Of a DNA stretch of 64,000 nucleotides, positions 30,348-41,475 are shown piece by piece. Where the stretch lies: assembly GCA_964036295.1 (NCBI GenBank), contig OZ038467.1, positions 17,767,670-17,831,669 of the forward strand, in the 5' to 3' direction. Below the pieces are notes generated by a model. It was not told where the DNA came from. It did no database searches and saw only the letters and a list, made by a program, of their open reading frames with translations. The position numbers and the translations under genes were made by a program. Source of the DNA: Plumapathes pennacea. Lineage: Eukaryota; Cnidaria; Anthozoa; Antipatharia; Myriopathidae. Each line of letters starts with the position of its first letter. Within the stretch, counting starts at the first letter, position 1.

Positions 30348-30942
30348 GGTGTGTTAGCTTTTGGCGCGGTTGCTAAGTCAGTACGTGTCTCACCATGGCG
30401 GTGAGACGGCTGAATGTTTGTCAAATTCTGCTATGAGCTGCCGCCAAGTTTAACAGAGCCTTAACAAAACCTGTGATTAACACTGCCACAACTGTAGCTG
30501 CACTCATCCGGAGCTCTAATCACAGTAAAAGCAGGCAGATGTTAGCAACTGTAAACAATATCATCTTCCGGCGTAACCTTTGCCCTGATCAATGAGATGA
30601 ATAGCAGTGCTTTGATGTCGGGCCAATGTTAGCGTAAACTGTATATCTAAGCAATGTCGCCGCCAAGCTCGCCTCGTTGCCTATAGCCTTTCGAAAGTTC
30701 TGATTCGGATTCTCTAAAGTTCGATTATACGATTGGCAGGCCATATTTGTCGCACTTGTGGCAGTTAAAGCCTTGGCCGGCTGGTCACATTCATCACGCA
30801 AGTCGCAATACCTCCATATACAGATTTCAATGCAAAAATTTATGAAAGTCAACCTTTGTCCGATTAGATGCGTTGTACGTCGCCTGGCCAAGAAATACGC
30901 ACAGTGTTCCACCCGGCTGCTTTTCGTTGGTTGCCAGCTTTC
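30348..30942. other. No gene recognised
   Basis: It contains a minus-strand ORF (30,589-30,912) without recognisable domains, lying just 3' of the TRIM-like remnant. It may be degraded continuation of that gene. Confidence 0.4.
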
Positions 30943-31499
30943 TTAATGTGGACATACTTGTGAGGTTTTTGTCTCAACTAATGCGCATTTCTGACAAATG
31001 CAAGTCCTGCAATCTTCACAGTAGTATTCCAGCTTTTCGCGTTCGTGATACTCGATGCTACAGCTGTCAGGTTGCTCCAAGAAGTCATGGACGTCTTTAT
31101 CTTTAAGCTGCTTCAGCGCAACGCGTCTGTGACCTTTCAGGGCTCCGAAAAGGTTGTGAGCATTAACGCACTCGCCGCACAGGAACTGTCCACAATCAAA
31201 ACAGAAACTCGTCATGGGCTGGTTTCTTCCACAACTTCCACAGTTGGCCGTAGTTTGCGCCTGAAGTAAAACGAGTTCGGAAAGTCGTCTAAGGAAGCAC
31301 CTGGTTGCAATCGAATATTTTCTTGACAATCCGGGCATCGTAGAGGTATATTTGGTGGAGTTTTAAGCGCCATTTCTTTGAGACATGGCAGACAGAAGCT
31401 GTGAAGACACTTGAGAGTCTTCGGGGCAGTGAAAACGTTTAAACAGATTGAACAGGACAGCTGTTCCTTGAGCGCAGTCGACATACTTGAAGCAGCCAT
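30943..31499 (-). pseudogene. TRIM-type RING/B-box gene remnant
   Basis: From ATG 31,499 the minus strand encodes a complete C3HC4 RING (CSICLNVF, then CLHSFCLPCLKE, then LRCPDC). After about 90 residues the frame breaks near 31,250. In the next frame the expected B-boxes follow: CGSCGRN, FCFDCGQFLCGECVNAHN, then YYCEDCRTCICQKCALVE. A stop soon follows, so coiled-coil and C-terminal domains are missing. RING plus two B-boxes identifies a TRIM family ubiquitin ligase, closest in pattern to TRIM2/3/56/71-like invertebrate proteins. No intron is seen in the preserved part, consistent with a retrocopy or single-exon gene. If the frameshift is an assembly error, a truncated protein could still be made. 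Confidence 0.75.
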
Positions 31500-31756
31500 C
31501 TTGATGAAAATATGGGCGCTGACTTTTGATAAAGATATAGATACTGGGGAATGTTGTAATGTGAGAGAGTGAGGTAATTGACAGATAAAGAAATTTGTAG
31601 TAAAACGAGAGGGGGATTAGTGGTTATGTCATGGAGAAAGCCAATCGGAGCTCGACACGCCGGACGCGTGGAGTACAAGAACTGGATAAACATATCTTTA
31701 AGCGTGGTTGTGTGAGGGTGATCTGCAATTGAAATAAAATATGTCATCAAGTGATT

Positions 31757-32040
31757 TGGTAGGTTGGTTGTGATCGTCCGGGTTAGAGTAGTCTCCAGAA
31801 AGACTGTTGTTGGTGACTGACGTTTCGACTAACTGAGCGGAAGTCATCTTCAGAGTCAAGTGAAAAGTATTCGTCAGATGGCGGTATATATGTCTCAGAC
31901 AGACATATATACCGCCTACTGACGAATACTTTTCACTTGACTCTGAAGATGACTTCCGCTCAGGTAGTCGAAACGTCAGTCACCAACAACAGTCTTTCTG
32001 GAGACTACTCTAACCCGGACGATCACAACCAACCTACTGT
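31757..32040. repeat. Inverted pair of Penelope-type terminal repeats (pLTR)
   Basis: Two ~135-bp arms are mirror copies around the palindrome GTCTCAGACAGAC. Each contains TATATACCGCC, CTTTTCACTTGACTCTGAAG, a TCGAAACGTCAGTCACC-type block and AGTAGTCTCCAGAAAGACTG. A third copy of the arm follows the Penelope ORF at 37,800-37,940. Inverted 5' terminal repeats are typical of Penelope-like elements. Confidence 0.8.
31939..31981 (+). ncRNA. Hammerhead-ribozyme-like motif in the Penelope terminal repeat
   Basis: GACT, then CTGAAGA (fits the hammerhead core CUGANGA), then a GACT...AGTC hairpin, then GAAA, C, GTC and AGTC. Outer GACT/AGTC can pair as stem I and the inner GACT/AGTC as stem II. Stem III is absent (one base only), so activity is doubtful. 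Penelope-like elements are known to carry hammerhead motifs. Equivalent sites lie at about 31,815-31,857 (minus) and 37,838-37,880. Confidence 0.4.
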
Positions 32041-32207
32041 TCACACTCCTGGGTTCAAACCATTTGCCATATCAAGTGATTTGTGGGGAACAAAAGTTCG
32101 GATGGAGGGAACATTCGCCAAAATATTACGGCTATCATATCATGTGATACGCGTGATGCCCTGTAACTGAATATGTCCCCGCCTGTGGGAGATGATTACT
32201 GTGTGTT

Positions 32208-32801
32208 GTGCAACTGGTTTTGATCAAGGTCAAGTCTTTGATTAATAAAACTAAAAGAAGCCGGTGGGCTCATGTATCTACTTTACTTAACGAGACCCGA
32301 CACCTGAAACGCGTTTTCCAGAAGAACGACTACGACCTAAACTTTGTCAAACGCAACACTCACAAGGACACCGCACCCAACAAAAGTACCGACAACGAAA
32401 CCACTGACGACACAACTCCATTGACCTTGGCTACACTACCGTATATCAGAGGCACATCTGAGACGATAGCACGTATTCTACGACCCTACAACATCCGGGT
32501 AGTTCACAAACCCATCACCATTCTACGCGACTTACTGACCAACGTGAAGGACAAAGACGAACCCATCAACAGACAGGGAACAGTATACAGAATATCTTGT
32601 ACTGACTGCGAAGAGACCTACATCGGTGAAACTGGCAGAAACCTGAACACGAGACTTACTGAACACAAACGAGCTACCAGAAACGGCGACATCAGAAATC
32701 ACATTTCTGAACACCACCGACAGACTGAACACGACATCAACTGGGACTCTGCTGAATGCATCAGCCACAGTACCAACTACTACCAACGACCTACACTGTA
32801 A
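32208..32801 (+). pseudogene. Penelope-like element: C-terminal GIY-YIG endonuclease part
   Basis: The ~197-codon frame has a linker rich in Thr/Asp, then ILRPYNIRVVHKP, then GTVYRISCTDC, ETYIGETGRNLNTRL and TEHKRA. This is the GIY-YIG nuclease with its flanking zinc-binding cysteines, specific to Penelope-like retroelements. The reverse transcriptase part is missing upstream. A TAA at 32,799-32,801 interrupts a segment that should continue as SWYTNLE; the continuation is separated by the LINE inserted at 32,822-37,612 and resumes at 37,613. The copy is dead. Confidence 0.85.
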
Positions 32802-33096
32802 AGCTGGTACACAAACTTAGAATCTCGTTGCATTTGGAGTACTAGCTACAGCAGTTGCAGTATTTGTAGTGTCACACTCCTAGTTTTCTTTCTTCCCATA
32901 TATTCCTGCGAGGTTGCTGAGCGGGACGGACGCTTCATTTTTTCTCCGCTACCATCTCGACTTTTCAACCCTTTTCTATCCCTTGGTTCGCTCATCTTTA
33001 TTTCAAGGGACATTAGCAGCCGTGTTATGTAAGACTATACAAAGAGAGGCGACCATATGGTATTTTTGATGTTTTGACGAGCCACGGAAATTCAAA

Positions 33097-33789
33097 ATGG
33101 CCTCTGGTACAAGATCTAGAGCAAGTTCAGCAGCAGACCTCGATGTCTAGGAGCTCCTGAAACAAGAACTACAGGACTATTTGTCTTCACGTGAATTCAA
33201 AGATGTTCTTATAGAGGCGCTGAGAGATTCTCTGAAAGATGCTATTAGCGAAGCAGTCAATGTTGTAGTCAAACCTCTGCGTGATGAAATCAGCCAGCTC
33301 AAGAAGGAACTTGCCGAAGTCCGAGAAAAAGCAAACGACAACGAACAATATTCGCGCAGATGCAATATCAGAATCTTTGGCTTGGAAGAGAAATCCGACG
33401 AGAATTGCCCCGAAGAGGTGACTAAATTTTGCAAAGATCAGCTTGGCATTGATGTTGGGAGTGATATTGATCGAGCACACCGCATTGGCAGAATGCAAAA
33501 TGGCGACCCGCCACGACCCAGGCCGTTGATTGTTAAGTTCAAGAGCTATGCCACCAGGAGGAGCATATTAAAGAGCAAGTCAAAGCTGCGTGGAAAGAAC
33601 ATCTACATCAATGAGGACTTGACCAAGGTAAATCAAGATTTACTGATGTCCACACGTAGAATGTGTCAAGGTCGCAACTTGTCCGTGTTTTCCATGGATG
33701 GGAACATCTTCGCCAAGAATCGCAGCAGTGAGGAAAATGGCCGTTACCATCGTATCAAAAGTGTTGAGGATGCTCGTGCCCTTGTGTAA
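33097..33789 (+). pseudogene. LINE ORF1 protein (coiled coil), one in-frame stop
   Basis: The natural start is ATG 33,097; the frame is continuous to 33,789 except for TAG at 33,148-33,150. Residues about 30-90 form an amphipathic coiled coil (with LRDEISQLKKELAEVREKA), followed by RRCNIRIFGLEE and ID RAHRIGR-type motifs of the ORF1 RNA-binding domain. ORF1 proteins of this kind bind element RNA as trimers. A shortened product could start downstream. Confidence 0.85.
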
Positions 33790-33968
33790 ATAACTCGCCT
33801 CTGTCCTGAGTTTCATAACTTTCATGATACGATTTTCCCTTTTTGTGTCTTTGTATCTTATCACGTTTCCCTATTCTACTGTTTTTCTTTTTTGTCTTGG
33901 TTTTTGTGAAGAGCATACTGAGCAGAATAAGGTAAGCAATTCTGATTTATATTTTATAAACTTTAGTT

Positions 33969-35480
33969 ATGACCGGGGTTAGCCTGGAAATATACAGAGC
34001 AGCGATCGGCATTTTCAACTCCTATTTTATCTCAGTAATCAAGTCTCGTGTAGGTGTTTCATTTGCAACTCTTTTGTTATCATCAAGTTTGTCTCTTTTC
34101 TTGCTGTTTTTAATTTTATTGTCAGGCGATATTCATTTAAATCCTGGTCCCAGACAACTCAGCTTTTCCATGGCCCATATGAACGCTCGCAGTTTGAACG
34201 TAAAAGACAAATTGAATGAGATTTTTGCCATTACGCTAGAGCATAAGTTTGACATTTTTCCAATATCTGAAACGTGGCTAAACGCAAATGTACCAAATGA
34301 TCCAATCAGCATTCCAGGATACAATGCTCCCTTAAGAAAATATCGTGCACTGGGACGTGGAGGTGGGGTCGCATTGTATATTGCTAACCATCTGGCTTTT
34401 ACAAGGCGGTTTGAGTTTGAGGTACCCAGCTTAGAACTATTATGGACTGAACTCGTTTTTCCTAAATTCAAAATTATTTGCGGTGTTTGCTATAGACCGC
34501 CAAATTCGTTATCCTCACAAGTCGATGACTTTTTTGCTTCGTTGCAAATCAGCTTAGACAGAATTAGAGCCAAGAATTACACAGCTATCCTTTTACTTGG
34601 TGACTTGAATGCACATTATAATTTTGCAGTCACAGCTTCGCCAAATACTGATGTGGGAATCAAACTTTACCACTTTCTTGAATGCAATAATTTGTTCCAA
34701 ATTATCGATGAACCGACTCGTATTACACCGTCAAGAGAATCAATCCTTGATTTGATCATATCCGATTCCCCCAGCTTATTCACCCATTCTGGCACTTTTA
34801 GTCCTCTTGCTAATACTGACCATAATGTGATTTTTGCCACTTTAAACTTTCCTACTAGAAAACAGCGATCCTATATCAGACAAATTTGGAACTTTAACGG
34901 TGTTAATCAGGACGCTTTGAATAGCGCTCTTTCGCAGGCAAATTGGGCCAGTATTTTTCCAAGCGCCGGGGTCGAACCTGATATTGATACTATTTATGAC
35001 AAGTGGTTCTCTTTATTCTTCAGTATTGTTGTTTCACATATCCCACACAAAAATGTCACTATACGCCCACGTGATAAGTTGTGGATGAATGGGTCAATTC
35101 GCGGTGCGATGCGTAAACGTGACCGCCTTTTCAAATTATTCTCCAGGACTAAATCTACCGAACACTGGGAAAAATACCGAAGACTGCGCAATCAGGTTGT
35201 AAGCCAAATCCGACTCGCGAAATCTAAACATGACGAAAAGATGACCAACCTCCTGTCCGATCCTAATTTATCTACCAAACAATGGTGGCGAATTACTCAA
35301 TCTCTGTATGGCGGCAAAATATGTTCCTCTATTCCTGCGTTAAAGGAAAGTTCTGATCTAATTTGTGACTCTAAGAAAAAAGCTGACGTTTTCAACGAAT
35401 ATTGTGTTGCTCAAACAATTCTTCCGAGGGCCAGTTCAACTAACATTCCTAATCTAGATCGACTCGATCCCAATAATTAA
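33969..35480 (+). pseudogene. LINE ORF2, apurinic-type endonuclease part
   Basis: After a hydrophobic N-terminus, the frame shows endonuclease motifs in order: MAHMNARSL, ISETWL, GGGVALYI, CGVCYRPPN, LLLGDLNAH, ILDLIISDSP and ANTDHNVIF. A helical linker to the reverse transcriptase follows. The frame ends at TAA 35,478-35,480, a short distance before the reverse transcriptase resumes in another frame, so a frameshift separates them. Confidence 0.9.
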
Positions 35481-35505
35481 TTATTGTACCCTTCCAAATC
35501 TAATA

Positions 35506-37390
35506 GTGTCTCCCGATGAAGTGCTCAATACCTTAAACAGTTTAGACATCGCCAAAGCGTGTGGCCACGATGGAATTGGCAATAAAATTCTTAAAGTATG
35601 CAGTTTCGGCATTTACTCATCTCTCACTCGTTTGATCAATTTATCTCTTTCCTCTGGTCAGTATCCATCTCCTTGGAAGATGGCCAATGTCTTGCCTTTA
35701 TTTAAGAAAGGCGATCGTCAAGTTAAAGCCAACTACCGTCCGGTTTCCCTGTTACCTTGTTTATCTAAGATTTGTGAAAAAATTGTCTGCACCCGACTTT
35801 ATAATTTTCTAAACGAGTCTGATTTTTTTTTATCATTTGCAATCTGGCTTCAGGCCGGCATTAACTGTAATTTATATAGTTGATAAAATTGTCAATGCAT
35901 TAGAACGTGGGAACGAAGTCAGAGCCGTGTTTTTGGATATATCCAAAGCTTTTGACAAGGTATGGCATAAAGGCTTGCTGGTAAAGCTGAAACAAGTAGG
36001 TATATCAGGCAGTTTATTTAAATGGTTTGAAAGTTATTTGTCGGGACGTTCTCAAAGAGTTGTAATAGATGGTCAAAATTCAGGGTGGCGTAAAATTGAA
36101 GCGGGTGTTCCCCAAGGCTCTGTACTCGGGCCTCTACTTTTCCTTATTTACATTAATGACATTACAACTGGTATTGCCTCCGACTGCTTTCTTTTTGCTG
36201 ATGATTCTTTTTTGCTAGAAGAAGTAACTTCACCTGACGTCTCGGCTCAGAAATTGAATGACGACTTAAATTTCATTTCCAAATGGTCGGACCAGTGGCT
36301 GGTCACGTTAAATGCCTCTTAAACGAAAGCTATTACTTTCTCCTCTAAACGCATTAAACCTGTACATCCTTCATTATATCTTGCGTTTGACACAATCGAA
36401 GAGGTTAGCAACCACGAACATCTCGGTGTTACTCTCTCAGGCGATCTGTCTTGGCGTTTACATGTTCTGAAAGTGCATCAAAAAGCCTCCAAAAAGCTAA
36501 ATTTGTTAAAAGGTTTAAAGTTTAGATTGACCAGGCGTACTTTAGAAATATTGTATAAAAGTATTGTTCGTTCTATCATAGAATATGCCGATGTTGTCTG
36601 GGACGGATGCTCAATTGGAGAACAAGATTTACTAGAAAGTGTGCAGTATGAGGCCGCTAGACTTGTTACTGGTGGAATAAAAGGGACTTGTAGAGAGAGC
36701 TTACTTGAAGAAACGTCTTGGCAAAGGTTGGAAAATAGGCGATCTGTTCACAAGTTACTTGTTATGTACAAAATTGTTAATAAGTTAGTACCATCATATT
36801 TGCAGTCTATATGTCCCAATTACGTTAGTGATCGCACACTATACTCTCTCCGTACAAGTGACAACCTTAGCTTGCCCCAGGCACGTACTGAGAGATTTAA
36901 AAAATCGTTTATTTACTCCACTATCCGCTTATGGAACAGTCTGTCAGACAGGGTCAGACAATGCAATTCATTAGCTTCCTTCAAAAAACAAATACTTACA
37001 ACATTTTCCCACTCAACAAATCGCAATTACTTATTTTATGTTGGCGACCGATATCCTTCAGTTCTTCATACAAGACTCAGGCTAGGTAACAGCTCTTTAA
37101 ATGCTCACTTATTTAAAAAGGGTTGCATTTCTTCACCATTGTGTGCTTGCGGTGGCTCAATCGAAACCGTTGCGCACTTTCTTTTGTCGTGTCCACGATT
37201 TGCTGCTCTGCGCGATCCATTGCTTACCTATGCTGCTCAGAAACTACAAAGCACTTGGCTACATTCGACAAAAGCTCAAAAAATTCAATGGCTTTTAAAT
37301 GGATGTCCACATCTCGATTTTCAGGCTAATGTAGGCCTTTTCAAAGCCGTGCAATTGTACATCTTGCAGTCTGCTCGTTTCAGATCTTAA
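35506..37390 (+). pseudogene. LINE ORF2, reverse transcriptase and C-terminal part
   Basis: One frame (35,506-35,830) holds SLDIAKACGHDGIGNKIL and NYRPVSLLPCLSKICEK. A T-run at 35,823 causes a shift. The next frame holds VFLDISKAFDKVWH, AGVPQGSVLGPLLFLIYIND and FADDSF, the catalytic Asp pair. A TAA at 36,320-36,322 replaces what should be Lys. The frame then continues through the thumb to a C-terminal CxC...H...C knuckle (CACGGSIETVAHFLLSC) and stops at 37,390. Confidence 0.9.
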
Positions 37391-37612
37391 TCACTTTATA
37401 TTGCAAGTCACATAGTTATCTAAGCTCATAATTCTCTTGCTCTGCTTTTTCCTTTTTTGTTTTTGCTTTTATTTTGTCTTTTTGTTATCCCGTTTTAAGC
37501 AGCGTTTGTTGTGTATCAAATTTACGCAAGCTCCCTCGTTGAGCTCTAGCTCCTGGAGCAAATGTAAAGAACAAATATTGTTTAAATAAAAAAAAAAAAA
37601 AAAAAAAAAAAA

Positions 37613-37945
37613 CTTAGAACGGAAACCACTTACCGGCACCTTACAAGGGACTGATAGATGACATCAAACGCAACCGAACGAACAATAGACAAATCACCAG
37701 GACAACAGAACAGAACATCTACTGACCAATAACGAAGCACAACCAAGCCGACTCGAACAACCATAGGCCGACATAACGGACCAATCACTTCAACAACCAG
37801 AGACATATATACCGCCATCTGACGAATACTTTCACTTGACTCTGAAGATGACTTCCGCTCAGGTAGTTGAAACGTCAGTCACAAACAACAGTCTTTCTGG
37901 AGACTACTCTAACCCTGAAGATCACAATCAACCTAATGTCTACTT
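37613..37945 (+). mobile_element. 3' remainder of the Penelope-like element with terminal repeat
   Basis: This resumes the Penelope reading frame (RKPL TGTLQ-like) for a few codons, then degrades. It ends with a terminal repeat copy (TATATACCGCC to AGACTACTCTAACCC) matching 31,890-32,040. Confidence 0.8.
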
Positions 37946-38065
37946 TTGTTTAAAATGCAAAGAACAATCAAGTTTACAGTTTAACCGGGTTTTTAAAATA
38001 ACACGTCAGTTTCTCGCTTTGTGATTGGCTAATTTTCATGATCAATAAGAGGATAGATACATAAA

Positions 38066-38390
38066 ATGATAGCTTGCGTGAGCAAAAACTACGTGAGCAA
38101 AATTTACGCGAGCGAAACATTGCGCGAGCAAGCACTCAATATGGGCGAAGAGCCACGTTTTGAACTCGATTTAGGTCTGAATGCTTTCGAAAACTACATT
38201 CCGGATTGGAGCAAAGAACCGGAGTGTTCTGATGAAGAACTTCTAGCTTGTGCTGAGGTTGCCGAGGCCGAACTAGAGATAAGTGGTCGCTCCGCTACGC
38301 TCAATAACAATGAGCTACAGAATATTGTGACAAATGCGGACTCCAAAGGGACAAAAAGAAATACAAAATGGTTTGTGAAGGCATTTGAAG
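38066..38390 (+). CDS. Crypton recombinase exon 1
   Basis: From ATG 38,066 the frame has an acidic region (PEFELDLGLNAFENYIPDW-like, then ECSDEELLACAEVAEAELE) and ends with TKWFVKAFEG at a donor, GAAG|GTAAATAT. An inner ATG near 38,141 (MGEEPRF) is an alternative start. The acidic, aromatic N-terminus followed by KNTKWFVKAFEDW matches metazoan Crypton and Crypton-derived proteins. Confidence 0.75.
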
Positions 38391-38484
38391 GTAAATATCA
38401 GTTTATTTTTCCTGGTGTTTTTACATGACCTATTACCTGAACATAAACACGAACTAAAAGTTTGTACGTACCTCGTTTTTACAG

Positions 38485-39480
38485 ATTGGTGTAGCGAGAG
38501 GGGCATCAAGAAAACCCTTTTCAACATGACGGTCGCCGAGCTGGACGAAAATCTTCGGAGGTTCTATGCAGAAGCGAGAACCAAATCAGGCGAGGAATAC
38601 AGCCGATCCTCGCTCCTGGGTTTCAGAAACTCGGTAGAGCGCCACTTCAATGCCAGTGGGCGATCTTTGAAACTGACGAAGAATCCGGCTTTTAGCCGAA
38701 GCAACAAAATGTTGGAGTCAAAGTTAAAATCCATACGCAGAGCGGGGAAGGAAAACATAAAACACAAGCCAGTAATCGAGCCTGAAGACCTACTGAAGCT
38801 GAAGGACAGCCCCTTCATGGATCACAATACGCCCGACGGACTCCTTCGGAAGGTTTGCTTCACTGTCACTGCACTGGTGTCGCCGAGGCTGCGAAGGACA
38901 GCGTTCACTTCGCAGTTCCAGCTTTCAGTTTAAGAAGGACGCAGACGGGACTGATTATGCAACCATGACACACGAGGAACTAACAAAAAATCACCAGGGA
39001 GGATTTAATGACCGGCCCAACGACGAAAGGCAGACCCGTCTGTACAGCACTGGAAGGGAAGGCGATGCATTTTCTTGCTTGAAAATGTACCTGTCTAAAC
39101 TGAACCCCGCACAGGAAGCATTCTTCCAAAAACCGAAAACCAAGTTCGAGTGGTCGGATGCTGTTTGGTTCCAAAACAAGCCTCTGGGGGTTAATCGTCT
39201 GTCGACGATTATGAAAGAAATCTCCTTGGGAGCTGGTTTGTCCAAATTCTACACGAACCATTCTGTTCGTGCAACAGCCATTACCCTGTGGTCAGATGCA
39301 AGCGTTCCAGACCACCACATCATGAGCATCTTTGGCCATGCTAATGAGCAAAGTTTGGCGAGCTATAACAGACGGCCCTCCAAAACTCAGCTGAAGAATT
39401 GCTCAGAAATTATTTCACGTGCTCTCGAGCAAGGTAGTCAAGCTCCGAGCCAAAGCGCAACCTTGTCTTCCAGCTCGTGA
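38485..39480 (+). pseudogene. Crypton recombinase exon 2 (DUF3504-type), one frameshift
   Basis: After the acceptor TTTTTACAG, the exon joins in phase to give FEDWCSERG, then a DNA-binding region (YSRSSLLGFRNSVERHFNAS). Near 38,850 an indel shifts the frame; the neighbouring frame reads HWCRRGCEGQRSLRSSSFQ and then FKKDADGT. The catalytic domain follows: LYLSKLNP-like, FFQKPK, PLGVNRLSTIMKEI, NHSVRATAI (the H-x-x-R motif) and IFGHANEQSLASY (His and the nucleophilic Tyr). This is a tyrosine recombinase of the Crypton type, which in vertebrates gave rise to KCTD1, QRICH1 and ZMYM genes. The catalytic residues survive; only the frameshift is damaging. Confidence 0.82.
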
Positions 39481-39828
39481 AGATCGGTGGCTGCGTTGGC
39501 GACAAATGGCTCCCTTAACGGGATTTTCAATTCTTGTAACATTGGCCAAGCACAGGTTTTTATCTTGCCACAAAACACCTCTAATTCTTGAACAATTGTG
39601 CAAATTTTGCCGAACTTTCCTTGACTGAGTTTTGCCTTCTTAATTTATTATGCTTCAAATGCTGACGTCAAACTGTCATTTTTTAGCCAATAAAATGTCT
39701 TGAAATTTAACGTTAACCAATCAGACAGCGTGAAAGTTATTGACAATGATTTTGTCAGATCGAATAAAGTGCAGTTTTAGTGCGTGTTTTCCCCGCGTCG
39801 TCGCTTGGTTTTTGTCATTGTAAAAAAC

Positions 39829-39961
39829 AAATTGACGTCAGTTTTTTATGTGTCTGTCCTCGGCGAAGCGCCTCGTGGATCCACAACTTTTTGACAATGT
39901 TATGACGCGTTTCATGATCAATAAGAGGACAGACACATAAAAAACTGACGTCAATTTGTTA
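39829..39961. repeat. Perfect ~33-bp terminal inverted repeat block beside the Crypton
   Basis: AATTGACGTCAGTTTTTTAT plus GTGTCTGTCCTC faces its exact complement across ~65 bases. The loop carries CGGCGAAGCGCCTCGTGGAT, CCACAAC and TTTTTGACAATGT, homologous to the loop of the elements at 20 kb and 24 kb. Confidence 0.85.
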
Positions 39962-40480
39962 AATTTAAAGTTCAAGACTCCGTTCATGTTCCAAAGTTTC
40001 CTCATGATAATAATCACAGTACACAAACATTCACTCTTTTTTCACGTCCAGAATTAAATAAACACAATACATGGTAACAGCTGGAATATAAAAAGAGTAA
40101 GGTATGGACACATTAAGATAGAACAAACTGTGGTAAACTGATTAATTTGGATATAGGGAGAGAAGAAAAATTAGGAATTGAAGGTACAAAAATATGAGAA
40201 AAGCACTCGTTTATATAAAGAAAGAACATATATAGACGAATTGAGAAAAGTTTCATTCGCTTCTGTTCGTAATTAGAAGCTAATAATAAACGTGCCCATA
40301 AAATTTGGGGATTCCCCGGCACGCGTCGACGTCAGAGGTCAAAAACGTCACTCACTGTTATAATAGGGCTTGTTGTTTGTGAAGATCTGTTCGTAACAAA
40401 ATAGCGTGTTCAAGAAGAAAACAAAAGTGTAGAAAGACGAAGAAAATCATTAGAGCGATATGTTCTGGAATCTTCGTTCA
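39962..40480. other. No gene recognised
   Basis: AT-rich interval between the Crypton and the Helitron-like 5' end. Nothing supported. Confidence 0.5.
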
Positions 40481-40910
40481 TCCCCGAGCGAAGCGAGGGA
40501 AATAACCACAACGCTAATGCAGTAGTATCGTCTCATTCGAAGACTCCAAGCGTGTCGCCATCTCGAAATTTAATGTTCGTCTGTCAGTCAGTCAGTCTGT
40601 CTGGCGTACGACCTCTCCCCAGTTCCTATCGCTGCTTAACCAATAACAAAGGTCGGATTGATCACGTGAGGCCCTGTATTTTACTCGCAATAAGAGAAAT
40701 TAGATTGAACGAAGTAACTGCAGTATATCGTAGCTGTGTTTATGAAAATGGAAAACTTCAAACTGGAAAACTTAAAACACAACAGTCTCGCGAAGCTCGT
40801 CTTCAAAAGAGAAGGGAAAAGGCACAGGCAAGGCGAAATCGTGAAACGATCGAACAGCTGAATGACAGTAGATCACGACATAAGGCTAACTAAAAGAACT
40901 TAAATTAATC
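40481..40910 (+). mobile_element. Helitron-like element, copy 2 (5' fragment)
   Basis: It begins TCCCCGAGCGAAGCGAGGGA after an A and contains the shared ACTCCAAGCGTGTCGCCATC and the start of the Arg/Glu-rich ORF (RSCVYENGKL, then REARLQKRREKAQARRNRET). The ORF stops early at about 40,893. Its 3' end is missing. Confidence 0.65.
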
Positions 40911-41292
40911 TCTTTGAGATATATCAACTGTTTAAGAAAATCACATGGTCGAACAAAATGAGTTCCTTGAAGCGTGGAATACATCGGAAAAGAATAAGAA
41001 CCCCTTCGATTGTTTCATACATGTGTGTCTAATTTCTCTCCTATTTTTGATGAATTGACGCGTTCGATTTTTACACACTACTAAAATTCAGGATGGGCCG
41101 AATTTAGAGTCTACTGTCACAATTCAACCTATAACTTAAAAATTAACCAAAATAAAAAGAAATCGGAAGAACAGTATTCAAGAGAGCGTATGTGTTAAGC
41201 GATATGCTAAATTTCAGATGAATCTGTTAAAACACCTATGTACTGGAACTCAAAATATACCCTTATTTTAGCGTATTTTTAGTTTCAAGTTA
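40911..41292. other. No gene recognised
   Basis: Sequence between the Helitron fragment and the Harbinger MITE; no supported feature. Confidence 0.4.
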
Positions 41293-41475
41293 GGCTCCGG
41301 TCGCACTTGTAACTTTAACGACATAAATATCGACATTTGCATCATTTGAAATGCAAACAGCGCTTGTCACCAGAAATATATGTCAGCAGGTCGCTACCAA
41401 ACACTGAAGAAGTCGCGTCGTATTGCTCTCGATGCTTGGTTATTATTGATTAAATTGCCCAGTGCGACCGGGCCC
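41293..41475. mobile_element. PIF/Harbinger-type MITE, TTA target duplication
   Basis: Ends GGCTCCGGTCGCACT and AGTGCGACCGGGCCC, flanked by TTA on both sides (41,290-41,292 and 41,476-41,478). It is an inverted relative of 7,394-7,567 with a shared TTTAACGACAT...ATTTGCATCATTTG interior. Confidence 0.8.

Larger units (their letters stand above)
32822..37612 (+). mobile_element. Nearly full-length LINE (CR1/L2-like), inserted in the Penelope element
   Basis: A ~4.8-kb element has ORF1 (33,097-33,789), ORF2 in several frames (33,969-37,390), a 3' UTR and a poly(A) tail at 37,588-37,612. AAACTTAGAA occurs at 32,812-32,821 and again immediately after the tail, a target-site duplication. Removing the insert restores the Penelope sequence across CTTAGAA|CGGAAACC. 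ORF1 has one stop and ORF2 two frameshifts plus a stop, so it is a recent but inactive copy. Confidence 0.92.
37946..39961 (+). mobile_element. Crypton-type element with tyrosine recombinase
   Basis: The element holds a two-exon recombinase gene (38,066-39,480) and ends in a palindromic block at 39,829-39,961. ATCAATAAGAGGA-AGA-ACAT lies both just before the start codon and in the terminal block. Exact ends and target were not resolved, as expected for Cryptons, which lack terminal inverted repeats and integrate by recombination. Confidence 0.6.
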
